Of a DNA stretch of 45,783 nt, positions 33,849 through 43,146 are shown one piece after another (the first letter of the stretch is position 1; each line of letters begins with the position of its first letter). The notes beneath the pieces were generated by a model. That model saw only the letters and a program-made list of their open reading frames with translations, searched no databases and was not told the DNA's origin. The translations under genes were made by a program, and so were the position numbers. Origin of the DNA: Anaerolineae bacterium (GTDB lineage Bacteria; Chloroflexota; Anaerolineae; B4-G1; SLSP01). The stretch spans positions 1 through 45,783 of the forward strand of contig JALXBP010000108.1 of the NCBI GenBank assembly GCA_026991395.1, read 5' to 3'.

Positions 33849-33858
33849 CTTCCGCTCC

Positions 33859-34857
33859 TCACACCAGCGCCAGCGCAACACCGGCCATCGCCGCCAGCAG
33901 GCCGACCAGCCAGAAGCGCTGCACGACCTGCGTCTCCGACCATCCCAGCAACTCGAAGTGGTGGTGCAACGGCGTCATCTTGAAGATGCGCCGACCCTCG
34001 CCGTACTTCCGCTTCGTGTACTTGAAGTAGCTCACCTGGATGATGACCGACAGCGTCTCCGCCACCGGCACGAGCATCACCACCGGCAGGATGAGCCATT
34101 GCCCGGTCATCAGCGCGACGACGCCCAACGTCGCCCCCAACGCCAGCGAGCCGGTATCGCCCATGAAAAGCTCCGCCGGATGGGCGTTGTACCAGAGGAA
34201 GGCGAAGGATGCGCCCACGACGGTGAAGCAGAAGCGCACCAGGTAGATCTGCCCCTGCAACTCGGCGATGACGCCGTAGGCAGCGAAGGCGCTCGCCATC
34301 AGGATGCCTGCCAGCCCGTCCAGCCCGTCGGTGAGATTGGCGGCGTTGGCCGAGCCGATGACGACGAACATCGCCACGGGGATGTAGAACAGGCCGATGT
34401 CGATCTTCTCCGCCAGGCCAGGCACGGCGACACTGTGCAGCTTCATCCCCAGGTAGAGCACGAGGGCGACGGTGAAAGTCAGCAGCAACTCCACACGCAT
34501 CTTCAGCCCGGCGGAAAGCGCCTCCCCGCCGCGCACGCCGCGCACCCCCGCCAGGTCGTCGATCGCCCCCAGCACGGCGTAGATGACCATCACCCCCAGC
34601 GGGACGAGGATCGACTTGCCGATGACCGTCTGGCCGATCAGGTTGTAAACGTTCAGCGCCAAGGTGATGAGCAGCACCGGCACGGTAATGAGAACCCCGC
34701 CCATCGTCGGCGTGCCCATCTTGACGAAATGGCCGTGCGGCCCATCGACGCGAATCCGCTTGCCGATCTTCCACCGCCGCAGGAGCGCGATGTAGGGCCG
34801 TCCCCAAAAGACGACCATCAGGAACGAGATGCTGGCCAGAATCAGCGCGAAACCCAC
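33859..34857 (-). CDS. mraY: Phospho-N-acetylmuramoyl-pentapeptide-transferase
   Basis: This 332-residue integral membrane enzyme moves phospho-MurNAc-pentapeptide from UDP to undecaprenyl phosphate to make lipid I. About ten helices are seen. Signature blocks are KMGTPTMGGVLI (46-57), the aspartates in GAIDDLAG, SANAANLTDGLDGLA, FMGDTGSLALG and the PLHHHFE loop. The start is a GTG at 34857, one base after the murF stop. The family is widely conserved and the active site looks complete. Confidence 0.97.
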   Translation of the reverse strand: MGFALILASISFLMVVFWGRPYIALLRRWKIGKRIRVDGPHGHFVKMGTPTMGGVLITVPVLLITLALNVYNLIGQTVIGKSILVPLGVMVIYAVLGAIDDLAGVRGVRGGEALSAGLKMRVELLLTFTVALVLYLGMKLHSVAVPGLAEKIDIGLFYIPVAMFVVIGSANAANLTDGLDGLAGILMASAFAAYGVIAELQGQIYLVRFCFTVVGASFAFLWYNAHPAELFMGDTGSLALGATLGVVALMTGQWLILPVVMLVPVAETLSVIIQVSYFKYTKRKYGEGRRIFKMTPLHHHFELLGWSETQVVQRFWLVGLLAAMAGVALALV

Positions 34858-34858
34858 G

Positions 34859-36277
34859 TCAAGCTCCCGTCAGCGCCGCGACGATGCGATCCATATGCAG
34901 GGCGTGCGAACCCTTGACCAGGATGACATCCCCCGGCTGCAAGATTTCCCGCAGCAAAGCCACCGCCTCCTCCGGCGAAGCCACCTCGGTGATCCGATGC
35001 GCCGCCATGCCGCACAGCCGCGCCCCGCGTCCCAGCAGATGCGCCCGCGCTCCGACGGCAATGAGGCGATCGGCGACATCCGCCGCGCGGCAGCCCACCT
35101 TCAGATGGCCCTCCTCCTCGTAACGCCCCAGCTCCAGCATATCGCCGAGCACGGCGATCTTGCGCCCGCCCTCCAGTTCCTCCAGCACGTTCAGCGCGGC
35201 CAGCGCGGAAGGCGGACTGGCGTTGTAGGTATCGTCCAGGATGAGCGTCCCGTGCGGCCCGCGGACGGCCACCAGCCGCAACTGCGCGTGATTTTCACGC
35301 AGCCCCTTGGCGATCTCCTCCCAGCCAAGCCCCTCGATGAGCGCTACCGCCGCCGCCCGCAGCACCGTGTGGACGCTGTGGCGACCGAGAAGAGGCGCGC
35401 GCAGGTAGACGGCCTCGTCGCCGTAGTGCAGGCGGAAGCGAATCCCCTCCAGGCCGAGACTTTCCACCTCGTCGGCCCAGAGATCGGCCTGGGGCGTCAG
35501 TCCGTAGAAGAAGGGCCGCGCCGCCGTGTGCCCGGCCATCGCCCGCACGCGCGGATCGTCGGCATTGAGCACGGCCACGCCCTCCGGCGCGGGGGGAAGC
35601 GCCTCGACCAGTTCACGCTTGGCCAACGCGATCGCCTCCAGACTGCCCGCCCGCTCGGCGTGAACCGGCTCCACGTTGGTCACCACGCCGACCTGCGGCA
35701 GCGCCATCGCCGCCAGCTCTCGAATCTCGCCGCGGGTGTACATCCCCATCTCCAGCACCACGCGCTCGTGCGCCTCCGTCAGGTGGAGGAGCGTCAGCGG
35801 CAGGCCAATCTCGTTATTCTGCGAGCCTTCCGTTTTGAGCACGCGGTAGCGCTGCGCCAGAAGCCGTGCCGTCGTCTCCTTCGTCGTCGTCTTGCCCACG
35901 CTGCCGGTGATGCCGATGACGCGCACATCGAACTGCCGCCGCCAGAATGCGGCAGCCCGCTGCATCGCCGCCAGCACGTCGTCCACGCGAAGGAGACAGG
36001 GCGGATCGGGAAAGGTCAGCGGGAGGCCCGTCCGCAGATCGACGAGCGGCACATCGAGATCGACCGCCTCGTCGATCACCGCCGCCACCGCGCCCCGCCG
36101 CAGCGCATCGCCGACGAAGGTGTGCCCGTCCACCTGCTCGCCGCGGAAGGCGAAGAAGACGGCACCCGCATCGGCCTGCCGCGAATCGATCACCGGATGA
36201 ACGGGCACCGTCCCCCCTGCCGGGCGCGCCCCGCTCATCCCCTCGACCAGATCGGCCAACGTCAACGCTCTCATCAT
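34859..36277 (-). CDS. murF: UDP-N-acetylmuramoyl-tripeptide--D-alanyl-D-alanine ligase
   Basis: This 472-residue Mur ligase adds the D-Ala-D-Ala dipeptide made by Ddl. DSRQADAGAVFFAFRG (31-46) is the N-terminal MurE/F signature, the P-loop GSVGKTT is at 125-131, LEMGMYTRGEI follows, and ILDDTYNASPPS near the C-terminus is typical of MurF and not of MurE. Two ATGs are adjacent (36277 and 36274); AGGAGG is closer to ideal spacing for the second. It begins six bases after ftsI, where murE would usually lie. Confidence 0.95.
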   Translation of the reverse strand: MMRALTLADLVEGMSGARPAGGTVPVHPVIDSRQADAGAVFFAFRGEQVDGHTFVGDALRRGAVAAVIDEAVDLDVPLVDLRTGLPLTFPDPPCLLRVDDVLAAMQRAAAFWRRQFDVRVIGITGSVGKTTTKETTARLLAQRYRVLKTEGSQNNEIGLPLTLLHLTEAHERVVLEMGMYTRGEIRELAAMALPQVGVVTNVEPVHAERAGSLEAIALAKRELVEALPPAPEGVAVLNADDPRVRAMAGHTAARPFFYGLTPQADLWADEVESLGLEGIRFRLHYGDEAVYLRAPLLGRHSVHTVLRAAAVALIEGLGWEEIAKGLRENHAQLRLVAVRGPHGTLILDDTYNASPPSALAALNVLEELEGGRKIAVLGDMLELGRYEEEGHLKVGCRAADVADRLIAVGARAHLLGRGARLCGMAAHRITEVASPEEAVALLREILQPGDVILVKGSHALHMDRIVAALTGA

Positions 36278-36283
36278 CGCCTC

Positions 36284-38026
36284 CTACGGCCCCTCCGCCG
36301 CCTCCGAGGGCGGGATGTGGAGCAGTGTGAAGAGCCGCGAAGCGACACGCCGGAAGACTGGAGCTGCTGTCGTCGAACCCCAGCGCATCTCCGGCGGCAC
36401 GTGCGGGCGATCCAGCTTGACGAAGACGAGCAACTGCGGGTCGGGGATCGGCCCAAAGCCGACGAAAGAGGCGACGATCGCCTCCGGATCGTAGCCGCCC
36501 TCGACCGGAATCTGCGCCGTCCCCGTCTTGCCCGCGATGCGGTAGCCGGGGACCTGCGCCTGCGGCACCTCCCGCTCCACCGCCCGCGCCATCAACGTCC
36601 ACATCGTCCGCGCCGTCCGCGCCGAGATGGGACGGCCCGCCTCGCGGGGGAGGATGGGGACCACCCGCCCGTCGGGATAGCGGCGCTCGGCGACGACGTA
36701 GGGCGTCATCAGCCGCCCGTCGTTGGCGATGGCCGCCACCGCCGTCGCCATCTGCAGCGGCGTTACGGCGATGCCCTGCCCGAAGGCGTTGGTCGCCAGG
36801 TCCGAATCCTTCCACTGCCAGTCCCCCGGCACGCGGAGGATGCCCGGCGCCTCCTCCATCAGCTCGATCCCCGTCGTCTGCCCAAAGCCGAAAGCGCGCA
36901 CGTAATCGTAGAAACGCTCCGCGCCCAGCGCCTGCGTCGCCAGCGTCGCCGCCCCCACGTTGAGCGAATGGGCCAGCAGCCCCTCCAAATCCTGCTGCCC
37001 GTAGGCGCGGCGATCCCAGTTGTACACGCGAATGCCGCCGTAATCCAGGTAGCCGCGGTCTTCGTAGCTCCAATCCAAGTCGGCGACGCCCGCATCCAGC
37101 GCCGCCGCCACGGTTACCAACTTGAAGACCGACCCCGGCTCGTAGGCCAGGCTGATGGCCGGATCGAGGAAGAGCGAAGTCTCATCCTCCTTGGCGTAGC
37201 TGGCGTAGTGCTCCGGTTCGTACACCGGACGGCTGGCCATAGCCAGGATCGCACCGGTGCGCGGATCCATCACGATGATCGTCCCGCTCTCGGCGCTGTA
37301 GTCGTGCAGCGCCTTGTCCAGCTCCCCCTCGACGAAGGCCTGAATCGTGCGGTCGATCGTCAGCCGCAGCGTCGTGCCCGGATAGGGCATCGTGAAGCCG
37401 GAGACCGCCTCCTCCGGCATCGGCGCGGAGGAGCCGGTAACCTCCCCCATCTGCACGACCCTTTCGCCGCGCAGCAGGCGCTGCTCGTAGGCCAGCAAGC
37501 CGTAGCCGTCGCCCTCTGCGTTGACGAAGCCGAGCAGGTGGGCGGCCAGATGGCCCTCCGGGTAGACCCGCCGCCAGGAGGGCGTCAGCGTCAGCCACGG
37601 CAGGTGGAGCGCCGAGAGCGCCTCCGCATCGGCCTGCGAAATCCCCTGCGCCAGGGGATGCCAGACGAAGGTGCGGTTCTGCTCCTCCGGGCGCAGCGTC
37701 AGCGCCGCGACGATCTCCCCCACAGGCCGGTGGAGGTGAGGAGCCAGGCGCTCCGCCGCGGCGACGGGATCGCCGATCATCTCCACCTCCGCCCCCACAT
37801 CGAAGACCGGCTGATTGCCGACGAGGAGATCGCCGTTGCGGTCGGTAACCAGCCCCCACGGCGGAGAAGGCAGGGCGTAGTAACGCTCGACGAGTGCCCG
37901 CGCTTCCTGCGCATAGGCCGGGTGCTCCAGAAGCTGGATGCGGACCAACTGCATCACCAGCAGCATCAAGACGACGATGAGCAGGAAGGTGATGAAGCGC
38001 ACCCGCGCCTCGGGACCGCGCATCAT
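36284..38026 (-). CDS. ftsI: Septal penicillin-binding protein FtsI/PBP2-class transpeptidase
   Basis: This 580-residue class B penicillin-binding protein cross-links septal peptidoglycan. An N-terminal membrane anchor (about 10-30) is followed by the dimerisation domain (GLVTDRNGDLLVGN, then WRRVYPEGHLAAHLLGFVN) and the transpeptidase domain with SVFK (Ser299, Lys302), SLN (354-356) and KTG (500-502). No PASTA repeats follow. The start overlaps the FtsL-like stop by four bases. Its partner is FtsW, encoded in the same operon. The position and motifs support FtsI over an elongasome PBP2. Confidence 0.94.
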   Translation of the reverse strand: MMRGPEARVRFITFLLIVVLMLLVMQLVRIQLLEHPAYAQEARALVERYYALPSPPWGLVTDRNGDLLVGNQPVFDVGAEVEMIGDPVAAAERLAPHLHRPVGEIVAALTLRPEEQNRTFVWHPLAQGISQADAEALSALHLPWLTLTPSWRRVYPEGHLAAHLLGFVNAEGDGYGLLAYEQRLLRGERVVQMGEVTGSSAPMPEEAVSGFTMPYPGTTLRLTIDRTIQAFVEGELDKALHDYSAESGTIIVMDPRTGAILAMASRPVYEPEHYASYAKEDETSLFLDPAISLAYEPGSVFKLVTVAAALDAGVADLDWSYEDRGYLDYGGIRVYNWDRRAYGQQDLEGLLAHSLNVGAATLATQALGAERFYDYVRAFGFGQTTGIELMEEAPGILRVPGDWQWKDSDLATNAFGQGIAVTPLQMATAVAAIANDGRLMTPYVVAERRYPDGRVVPILPREAGRPISARTARTMWTLMARAVEREVPQAQVPGYRIAGKTGTAQIPVEGGYDPEAIVASFVGFGPIPDPQLLVFVKLDRPHVPPEMRWGSTTAAPVFRRVASRLFTLLHIPPSEAAEGP

Positions 38027-38361
38027 CGCTCGCCCCCTTCTTCATCGAGGCGGACGAAGTCCACCTCCTCCGCGGGCACGAAGCCCAGGGCCAGCGAACG
38101 CTCCTGCAGGCGGGGGATGGCGCTCTGCCGGGCGATCTCCACACGCAGCGCCTCGTTGACGCGCTCCTGCGTCATCACCGCCTCGCCGACCTTCCAAATC
38201 TGCCGCGCCAGGCGGACATTGGAGGCCACCAGCGTCAGGTAGGCGAGGATGAGCAGCGTAACGACCAGCGTCAACGCGACGATGGCGATGGCCACCGTCC
38301 GCTCCCATTGCCGCCTGCGGCGGGGAACGCCGTGCGTTCGCTTCTGCCAAAGGACACTCAT
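38023..38361 (-). CDS. ftsL: FtsL/DivIC-like bitopic division protein
   Basis: This 112-residue protein has a basic N-terminus, one membrane helix (about 23-46) and a periplasmic helix likely to form a coiled coil ([18 protein letters not shown]). Sequence identity in FtsL is low, so the call rests on topology, size and position between rsmH and ftsI, where ftsL normally lies. It overlaps both neighbours by four bases (ATGA at each end). It would form a complex with FtsQ and help activate FtsWI. Confidence 0.75.
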   Translation of the reverse strand: MSVLWQKRTHGVPRRRRQWERTVAIAIVALTLVVTLLILAYLTLVASNVRLARQIWKVGEAVMTQERVNEALRVEIARQSAIPRLQERSLALGFVPAEEVDFVRLDEEGGER

Positions 38362-39308
38362 CGTCCGCTACCCTCCACCTTCTCGACTACACGCAATTTC
38401 GCGCTGCGACTGCGCCGATTGACCTCCCGCTCCTCCGCCGAGGGCACGATCGGCTTGCGCGTTACCCATCGCACCCGCGGCGATGCCGCCTCCGCGAGCG
38501 GCAACGGCGAGGGCACGGCCTTCCGCCCCGCCCAGCGCCGAAAAGTCCGCTTGACGATGCGATCCTCCAGCGAATGGAAGGTGATCACCGCCAATCGCCC
38601 CCCCGGTCTCAGCAATTCGAGTGCCTGCGGCAAAACGGCCTCCAGCGCCTCCAGTTCCCGGTTGACAGCAATGCGCAACGCCTGGAACGTGCGCGTCGCC
38701 GGATGGATGCGCCCGCGGCGCGGCACCACCCGCTCGATGAGGGCGGCCAACTCGCCCGTCGTCCGCAGAGGCCGGGCGGCAACGATGGCACGGGCGATCA
38801 CGCGACTGTGGCGCTCCTCGCCGTAGCGCCACAGGAGCCGCGCCAGAGCCTCCGCATCCAACTCGTTCACCAGGTCGGCGGCCGTCGTCCCGCCCCCCTG
38901 CGGATCGTAGCGCATATCCAGCGGCCCATCCAGGCGGAAGGCGAAGCCGCGCTGCGCATCGTCGATCTGCAGGGAGGAGTAGCCCAGGTCGAGGAGGATG
39001 CCGTCCACCTCGACAAAGCCCTCCGCCCTCGCCAAGCGCCCCATCTCCGCATACGAGGCTTGCCGCAACCGGCAGCGCTCACCGAAGCGGGAGAGCCGTC
39101 GCTCGGCGTAAGCCACGGCCTGCGGATCGCGGTCCAGGCCGAGCAAGCGCCCCGTCGGCGCGGAGGCGAGCAGGATAGCCTCCGCGTGGCCGCCGCCCCC
39201 GACGGTTCCATCGATGTAAAGGCCGCCCTCACGCACGGCGAGGGCCGTCAGCACCTCCTGCAGGAGGACGGGACGATGCCCTCCCCTCAGATCTGCAGAT
39301 TCTCCCAC
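38358..39308 (-). CDS. rsmH: 16S rRNA (cytosine1402-N4)-methyltransferase RsmH
   Basis: This 316-residue SAM-dependent methyltransferase modifies C1402 of 16S rRNA. Motifs are [10 protein letters not shown] near the start, the SAM loop [37 protein letters not shown] and the C-terminal [12 protein letters not shown] with the [10 protein letters not shown] end. No ATG exists near the conserved N-terminus. A GTG at 39308 is chosen because GGAGGAGG lies ten bases upstream; it overlaps the mraZ 3' end by 22 bases. The stop overlaps the FtsL-like start. Confidence 0.93.
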   Translation of the reverse strand: MGESADLRGGHRPVLLQEVLTALAVREGGLYIDGTVGGGGHAEAILLASAPTGRLLGLDRDPQAVAYAERRLSRFGERCRLRQASYAEMGRLARAEGFVEVDGILLDLGYSSLQIDDAQRGFAFRLDGPLDMRYDPQGGGTTAADLVNELDAEALARLLWRYGEERHSRVIARAIVAARPLRTTGELAALIERVVPRRGRIHPATRTFQALRIAVNRELEALEAVLPQALELLRPGGRLAVITFHSLEDRIVKRTFRRWAGRKAVPSPLPLAEAASPRVRWVTRKPIVPSAEEREVNRRSRSAKLRVVEKVEGSGR

Positions 39309-39721
39309 AGCGAAGGGTCCTCCTCCATCAGGGCCATCTGACGGGCATTTTCCTCCGCCCATCGCTGGGGGTGCCAGAGTTCGATGAAATGATCGAGGCC
39401 GACGACGACGACATCCCGCTCCAGCCCGGCGTAGGCACGCAGCCGCTCCGGCAGGAGGAGCCGCCCCTGGCGATCGAGGGCCGCATCCACGGCATCGGCG
39501 AAGAGGAGACGGCGCAGCGCCCGCCCCTTGGGGTCGGTGATGGGCAGGGCATTGACTTTGGCCGCGATCTCCTGCCACACGGAGATGGGATAGACGGTCA
39601 GACAACGATCCAGCCCGCGGGTAACGACGACCTTTTCCCCCTCCAGGGCCTTGCGGAAGGCGGCGGGGATCGTTACGCGCCCTTTGCCGTCCAAAGTGTA
39701 ACTGTACTGCCCCAGGAACAT
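39287..39721 (-). CDS. mraZ: Transcriptional regulator MraZ
   Basis: This 144-residue protein has two AbrB/SpoVT-like swapped-hairpin domains. The first has [19 protein letters not shown] (8-26); the second has [20 protein letters not shown] (about 81-100). MraZ rings bind tandem TGGG repeats upstream of their own operon and regulate it. Such repeats are present here at 39761-39797. It is the first gene of the dcw cluster. ATG at 39721 follows AGAGGAGG. Size and both DxxGR signatures are canonical. Confidence 0.97.
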   Translation of the reverse strand: MFLGQYSYTLDGKGRVTIPAAFRKALEGEKVVVTRGLDRCLTVYPISVWQEIAAKVNALPITDPKGRALRRLLFADAVDAALDRQGRLLLPERLRAYAGLERDVVVVGLDHFIELWHPQRWAEENARQMALMEEDPSLWENLQI

Positions 39722-39760
39722 CGCGGCCTCCTCTGCAGGTGCAGGCAGGTGGGATAACCT

Positions 39761-39797
39761 TTCCCAAATTCACCCACTTTATCCCACAATCTCCCAC
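39761..39797 (-). promoter_or_regulatory. MraZ operator: four TGGG boxes at 10-bp period
   Basis: On the minus strand GTGGGAGATT, GTGGGATAAA, GTGGGTGAAT and TTGGGAAA follow each other, with the GGG cores centred at 39794, 39784, 39774 and 39764, exactly 10 bp apart. This is the MraZ box layout known from other bacteria (TGGG-N6 units), placed just downstream of the -10 box where binding would block the promoter. A further GTGGGA lies upstream between the -35 and -10 boxes. Confidence 0.9.
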
Positions 39798-39826
39798 ATT
39801 ATACACGATATTTCCCACAAAGGCAA
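39798..39826 (-). promoter_or_regulatory. Promoter of the dcw cluster (PmraZ)
   Basis: On the minus strand TTGCCT (39826-39821), a 17-base spacer and TATAAT (39803-39798) lie 77 bases before the mraZ ATG. The MraZ boxes start right at the 3' end of the -10 box. No other gene is seen in the 188-base gap 39722-39909. Confidence 0.88.
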
Positions 39827-39909
39827 CCACCAATCCCTGATTTCCGGTTACGAGTCGATAACGGGGGAGGACAGCAGAGGCGTACTGCTCCTGCGGAAGG
39901 GGAGAAGGC

Positions 39910-40740
39910 TCAGTGAAACTCGATCTCGGCGATCTGGTCGAAGTCCCAGCTTTCCCACGGCTCCTGTTCTTCCGGTTCCGCCTCGGCCACGAGCGGGACC
40001 TCGCCTTCGCAGAAGGTGCGGTAGGGACAGAAGCGGCAGGAGCGCTCGTCTTCCACGCGCGGAAAGTCGGCTTCGCCGTCGGCGGCGGCGATCGCCGCAA
40101 GGAGGGTGCGGAGATCGGCCTCGTCGCGGGCGAAGTCGTCCCGCGTGTAGGGCAAGCGCCGCTCTGCAGGGACGGCGGCATACCAGTAGCGCATCGTGAT
40201 CGCCTCCGGCGCGAAGGGCCGCCCGCCGTTCAGTTCCGCCCCGGCACGGACGAGGAGGTAGCGGTAGAGCCGCGTCTGCCATCGGCGGGCGAGGAGGCTG
40301 CGCTCCTCGGCGCGGGCATTCGTCTTCCAATCGACGATGGTCGCCGTCCCGTCCTCCCCCACCACGATGAGGTCGTAGCGGGCGATGAGCCGATGGCCGT
40401 CCAGCGTCGCGCCGAGCCGCAGTTCCACGTAGCGGCGACCGCTCAGGTCGGCGAAGGGCGCTTCGCGCAGATAGGTCGCCCAGAGAGCGGCCAGCGCCTC
40501 GTCGGCGTTGGCCTCGCGCTGCAGGACCGCCTCTGGCAGGCCGAGGAGGTGGCGCTGCACCAGGCGGTGAAAGCGGCTCCCCAACGTCATCCGCCGTTCG
40601 TGCGCCCCCATCGCACGGGGCGGCGTGGGCCAGCGCAGGCGGCAGAGATAGCGCAGGTAGAAGCGGCGCGGGCAGGCGGTGTAATCCTCCAGCGCCTGCT
40701 GGGAAAAGCGAAAGCCTTCGGGCAGGCGACACTCACGCAT
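39910..40740 (-). CDS. Stand-alone Fe-S PD-(D/E)XK nuclease, AddB/Cas4-like
   Basis: This 276-residue nuclease has the RecB-family PD-(D/E)XK fold with an iron-sulfur staple. H58 (GSRFHRLVQ), E106, D123 and the core VDWKT (D137, K139) form the nuclease centre. C23 ([12 protein letters not shown]) and the C-terminal C235, C238, C244 ([10 protein letters not shown]) match the Fe-S pattern of AddB and Cas4 nucleases. An acidic tail follows. It starts eight bases inside the end of the helicase gene, so the two are one operon. It likely acts with that helicase in resecting DNA ends. No cas genes are present, so Cas4 is rejected. Confidence 0.85.
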   Translation of the reverse strand: MRECRLPEGFRFSQQALEDYTACPRRFYLRYLCRLRWPTPPRAMGAHERRMTLGSRFHRLVQRHLLGLPEAVLQREANADEALAALWATYLREAPFADLSGRRYVELRLGATLDGHRLIARYDLIVVGEDGTATIVDWKTNARAEERSLLARRWQTRLYRYLLVRAGAELNGGRPFAPEAITMRYWYAAVPAERRLPYTRDDFARDEADLRTLLAAIAAADGEADFPRVEDERSCRFCPYRTFCEGEVPLVAEAEPEEQEPWESWDFDQIAEIEFH

Positions 40741-43000
40741 CGGCTCGCTCCTTTCGATAGCGGATCAGCGCCTCCAGACCGCGGGCCGGTCGGCTCGCGC
40801 CCTTCCGCCCGCTGTTCCAGGTGATGATCAACTCGCGGCGGGCGCGTGTGATGCCCACGTAGAGCAGACGGAGGCGCTCGGCGGCATAATCCAGGCGGGC
40901 CTGCCGCGTGGCCTCCCCCTCCACGTAGAGGAAAGGCTCATCCGCCTGCTGCGGGAGTGCTTCGAGCTGGGCAAGCACCTCCGCCTGCAGGTTCAGGCCG
41001 TCGCGCACGAACCAGCGCTCGGCGACGAAGGAATCACCGTCCGCCTCCAGCGCAGAGGGGTAGTTGTAGCTGTTGACGGAGAGCAGGTAGACGCGGTCCC
41101 ATTCCAGCCCCTTCGCCTTGTGGATGGTGGCGACCACCACCTCCCCCGGATGGCGGTCGGGGTCGAAGCCGAGGTCGTCCTCCCCAAAGCCCACGAGGGT
41201 GCGGCGGCTGCGGGCGATCTGCTCCAGTTCGGCGCGGAAGTCGGAGAAGCGGAAATCGGGGTGGAGATCGGCGTAGCCGCGCAGCGTGAGGGCGACCTTG
41301 TGCACCAGCGCCAAGTCGGCGGCATCGCGGAAGATGTCCTGCGCCGCCGTGAGCAGGAGTTGATCGATGGGCAGCGCCGCCGCTTCCAGCCAGCGCCGCG
41401 CCACCTCGCGGAAGGCCGTCAGGTGCTCCTGCGCCGCCGGGGAAAGCTCGTGCTGCTCCAGCCAGTCCTCCGTCAGCGGAGCGAGGAAACTTTCCGGCGT
41501 GCGGAGACGGCCCAGCAGCGCGGCGACCTTGTCGCGATCGGCGGCCTCCGGCAGCGGATCGAGGCGTTCGGCCCACAGCCGATAGACCGCGGCCAGGCGC
41601 TGCGGCTCCTGCGGGCGTTCGAGGAAGGCGAGCAAGGCCCCCAGCGCCTTCACGATCGCCCGCGTGCTGTGCGTCGTCTTGAGCAGTTCGACGACAGGCA
41701 GACCGCGCTGCCGCAGTGCCTCCACCATCTTCGCCCCGCGGTCGTTGCGCGGCACGAGGACGGCGACCGTCGCCTGCGGGTGCTCCGGCAGCCAGCGGGC
41801 CAGCGACCTCGCGACGGCTTCGATCTCCTCCTGCGGGCGATAGGCCCGCTCGCTCAGGTGGACGAAGCTCAGCGAATCCGGCGGGTTGGGCTGCGGGTCT
41901 CCCGGCGGCGTCGGCTCGATGAAGGGCGGCTGCAACGCCTCGCGCACTGCCTCGACCGGATGCTCCTCCATCGTCCAGCGGATCAGCTCGTTCGCCAGGC
42001 CGATGATCGTCAGCGTCGAGCGACCGGAGTTGGGCAGATCGGCGGCCATCACCCCCTCTTCCCGGAGGAAGTCCCGCAGGAAGCGCGGGTTGGCCGTCGT
42101 GAAGGTCTCGTAGATCGCCTGATTGGGATCGCCAACGCGCACCCAGTTCCCCTCAGGCCCGGCGAGGAGGCAAAGAAGCGCCTCCTGCAGGCGGCTGCTG
42201 TCCTGCGCCTCGTCCTCGAGGATGTAGGGCCAGCGGTGGCGCAGGCGGCGGAGCAGCCCCTCGTCCTGGCGCAGAAGCTGCATCGCCAGCCGCATCAGGT
42301 CGCTGAAGTCCACCGCGCCGCGATGGTGCAGGGCACGCTGGTAATCCGCATACACCTCCGCGGCCATACGGAGCAGGAAAGCCTCGCGACCGGGCGGCAG
42401 GTAGTCCAGCCGACGGAGCAGATGCTGAGGCGTCAACTCCAGGTCCTTGGCCTGTTTGATGAAGGGCAGCACGATGTCGTTGCGCAGGATGGCGGGCCAC
42501 TCATTGCGCCGAATGCTCTGCGCTCTGGATTCGCTCAGATCGGTGCGCAGGAAGTCGTCGGCCAGGGCATCCTCGTGCTCGCGCAGCCAGAGGTCCAGCA
42601 CGTCGCGAAGGATGCGCCCCGCCTCGCCCTCATCGACGATCTCGAAGGTGCGGCCCAGGTTGAGCCGCGCCGGATTCTCGCGCACGATGTCGTGACAGAG
42701 ACCGTGCAGCGTGCGCACACGGTAGCCGACGCCCTCCAGCAGGTCGTAGCGCTGACCGAGGAAGCGGGCGACGCGGGCGGCGAAGTTCTCCACCGCCGAG
42801 TTCACCAGGGTGACGATGAGCACCTCCTGATCGTCCTCCAGCCCGCCCTCGGCGATGAGGCGGGCGGCGAGGAAGGAGAGCGTCCACGTCTTCCCGCTCC
42901 CCGGCACCGCGGCGACCCCCATACGCCCGCGGCGATAGCCGAGCACGATCCGCTGCTTGGGCCGCGGTCGAAAGGTAGCGAAACGCTCATCATCCGGCAT
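40733..43000 (-). CDS. UvrD/AddA-like SF1A DNA helicase without nuclease domain
   Basis: This 755-residue ATP-dependent 3'-5' helicase of the UvrD/Rep/AddA superfamily unwinds DNA. Q-motif FRPRPKQRIV and Walker A GSGKT (34-38) open it, motif II is DEAQD (263-267), motif III GDPNQAIY (290-297), ATIHKAKGLEWDRVYLL is motif V, and VGITRARREL is motif VI. All are intact. The chain ends soon after motif VI without a nuclease domain, which is instead the next gene (8-base overlap). ATG at 43000 follows AGGAGGG. The 2A domain is less conserved than in PcrA, so UvrD housekeeping function is not assumed. The stop overlaps the nuclease start. Confidence 0.9.
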   Translation of the reverse strand: MPDDERFATFRPRPKQRIVLGYRRGRMGVAAVPGSGKTWTLSFLAARLIAEGGLEDDQEVLIVTLVNSAVENFAARVARFLGQRYDLLEGVGYRVRTLHGLCHDIVRENPARLNLGRTFEIVDEGEAGRILRDVLDLWLREHEDALADDFLRTDLSESRAQSIRRNEWPAILRNDIVLPFIKQAKDLELTPQHLLRRLDYLPPGREAFLLRMAAEVYADYQRALHHRGAVDFSDLMRLAMQLLRQDEGLLRRLRHRWPYILEDEAQDSSRLQEALLCLLAGPEGNWVRVGDPNQAIYETFTTANPRFLRDFLREEGVMAADLPNSGRSTLTIIGLANELIRWTMEEHPVEAVREALQPPFIEPTPPGDPQPNPPDSLSFVHLSERAYRPQEEIEAVARSLARWLPEHPQATVAVLVPRNDRGAKMVEALRQRGLPVVELLKTTHSTRAIVKALGALLAFLERPQEPQRLAAVYRLWAERLDPLPEAADRDKVAALLGRLRTPESFLAPLTEDWLEQHELSPAAQEHLTAFREVARRWLEAAALPIDQLLLTAAQDIFRDAADLALVHKVALTLRGYADLHPDFRFSDFRAELEQIARSRRTLVGFGEDDLGFDPDRHPGEVVVATIHKAKGLEWDRVYLLSVNSYNYPSALEADGDSFVAERWFVRDGLNLQAEVLAQLEALPQQADEPFLYVEGEATRQARLDYAAERLRLLYVGITRARRELIITWNSGRKGASRPARGLEALIRYRKERADA

Positions 43001-43019
43001 AATCCCTCCTCATCGGGTG

Positions 43020-43046
43020 ATTATATTCGCAAGCAGAACGTTGCAA
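43020..43046 (-). promoter_or_regulatory. Possible promoter of the helicase-nuclease unit
   Basis: On the minus strand TTGCAA (43046-43041), a short 15-base spacer and TATAAT (43025-43020) lie 20 bases before the helicase ATG. The -10 box is perfect but the spacing is below the usual 16-18. No equally good promoter is seen for the divergent PLD gene in 43001-43146. Confidence 0.5.
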
Positions 43047-43146
43047 CGAACACACTATGCCGCAGGGAGAATCATGGTATGCTTGTCGCGTCTTTGGCTA
43101 TTCCTGCACAACTCATCGCTACAGTTCACTTACAAGGAGAGCTAAT

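Noticed and set aside
31701-33983. Long plus-strand open frame opposite murD and the SDR gene
   Set aside because: Antisense shadow of two well-supported genes, no start site signal and no recognisable motif.
34829-38242. Very long open frame on the plus strand opposite ftsI, murF and mraY
   Set aside because: It runs antisense to genes with full motifs, is rich in Arg, His, Gln and Pro, shows no domain, and is the expected effect of GC-rich third positions.
39910-40740. Cas4 of a CRISPR system
   Set aside because: The Fe-S nuclease pattern fits Cas4 as well as AddB, but no repeats, cas1 or cas2 are present and the gene is fused by overlap to a UvrD-type helicase.
43001-43146. Promoter for the PLD gene using TTGCAA at 43041-43046
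   Set aside because: No -10 hexamer is found 15-19 bases downstream; the same palindromic hexamer fits better as the -35 box of the opposite-strand helicase gene.
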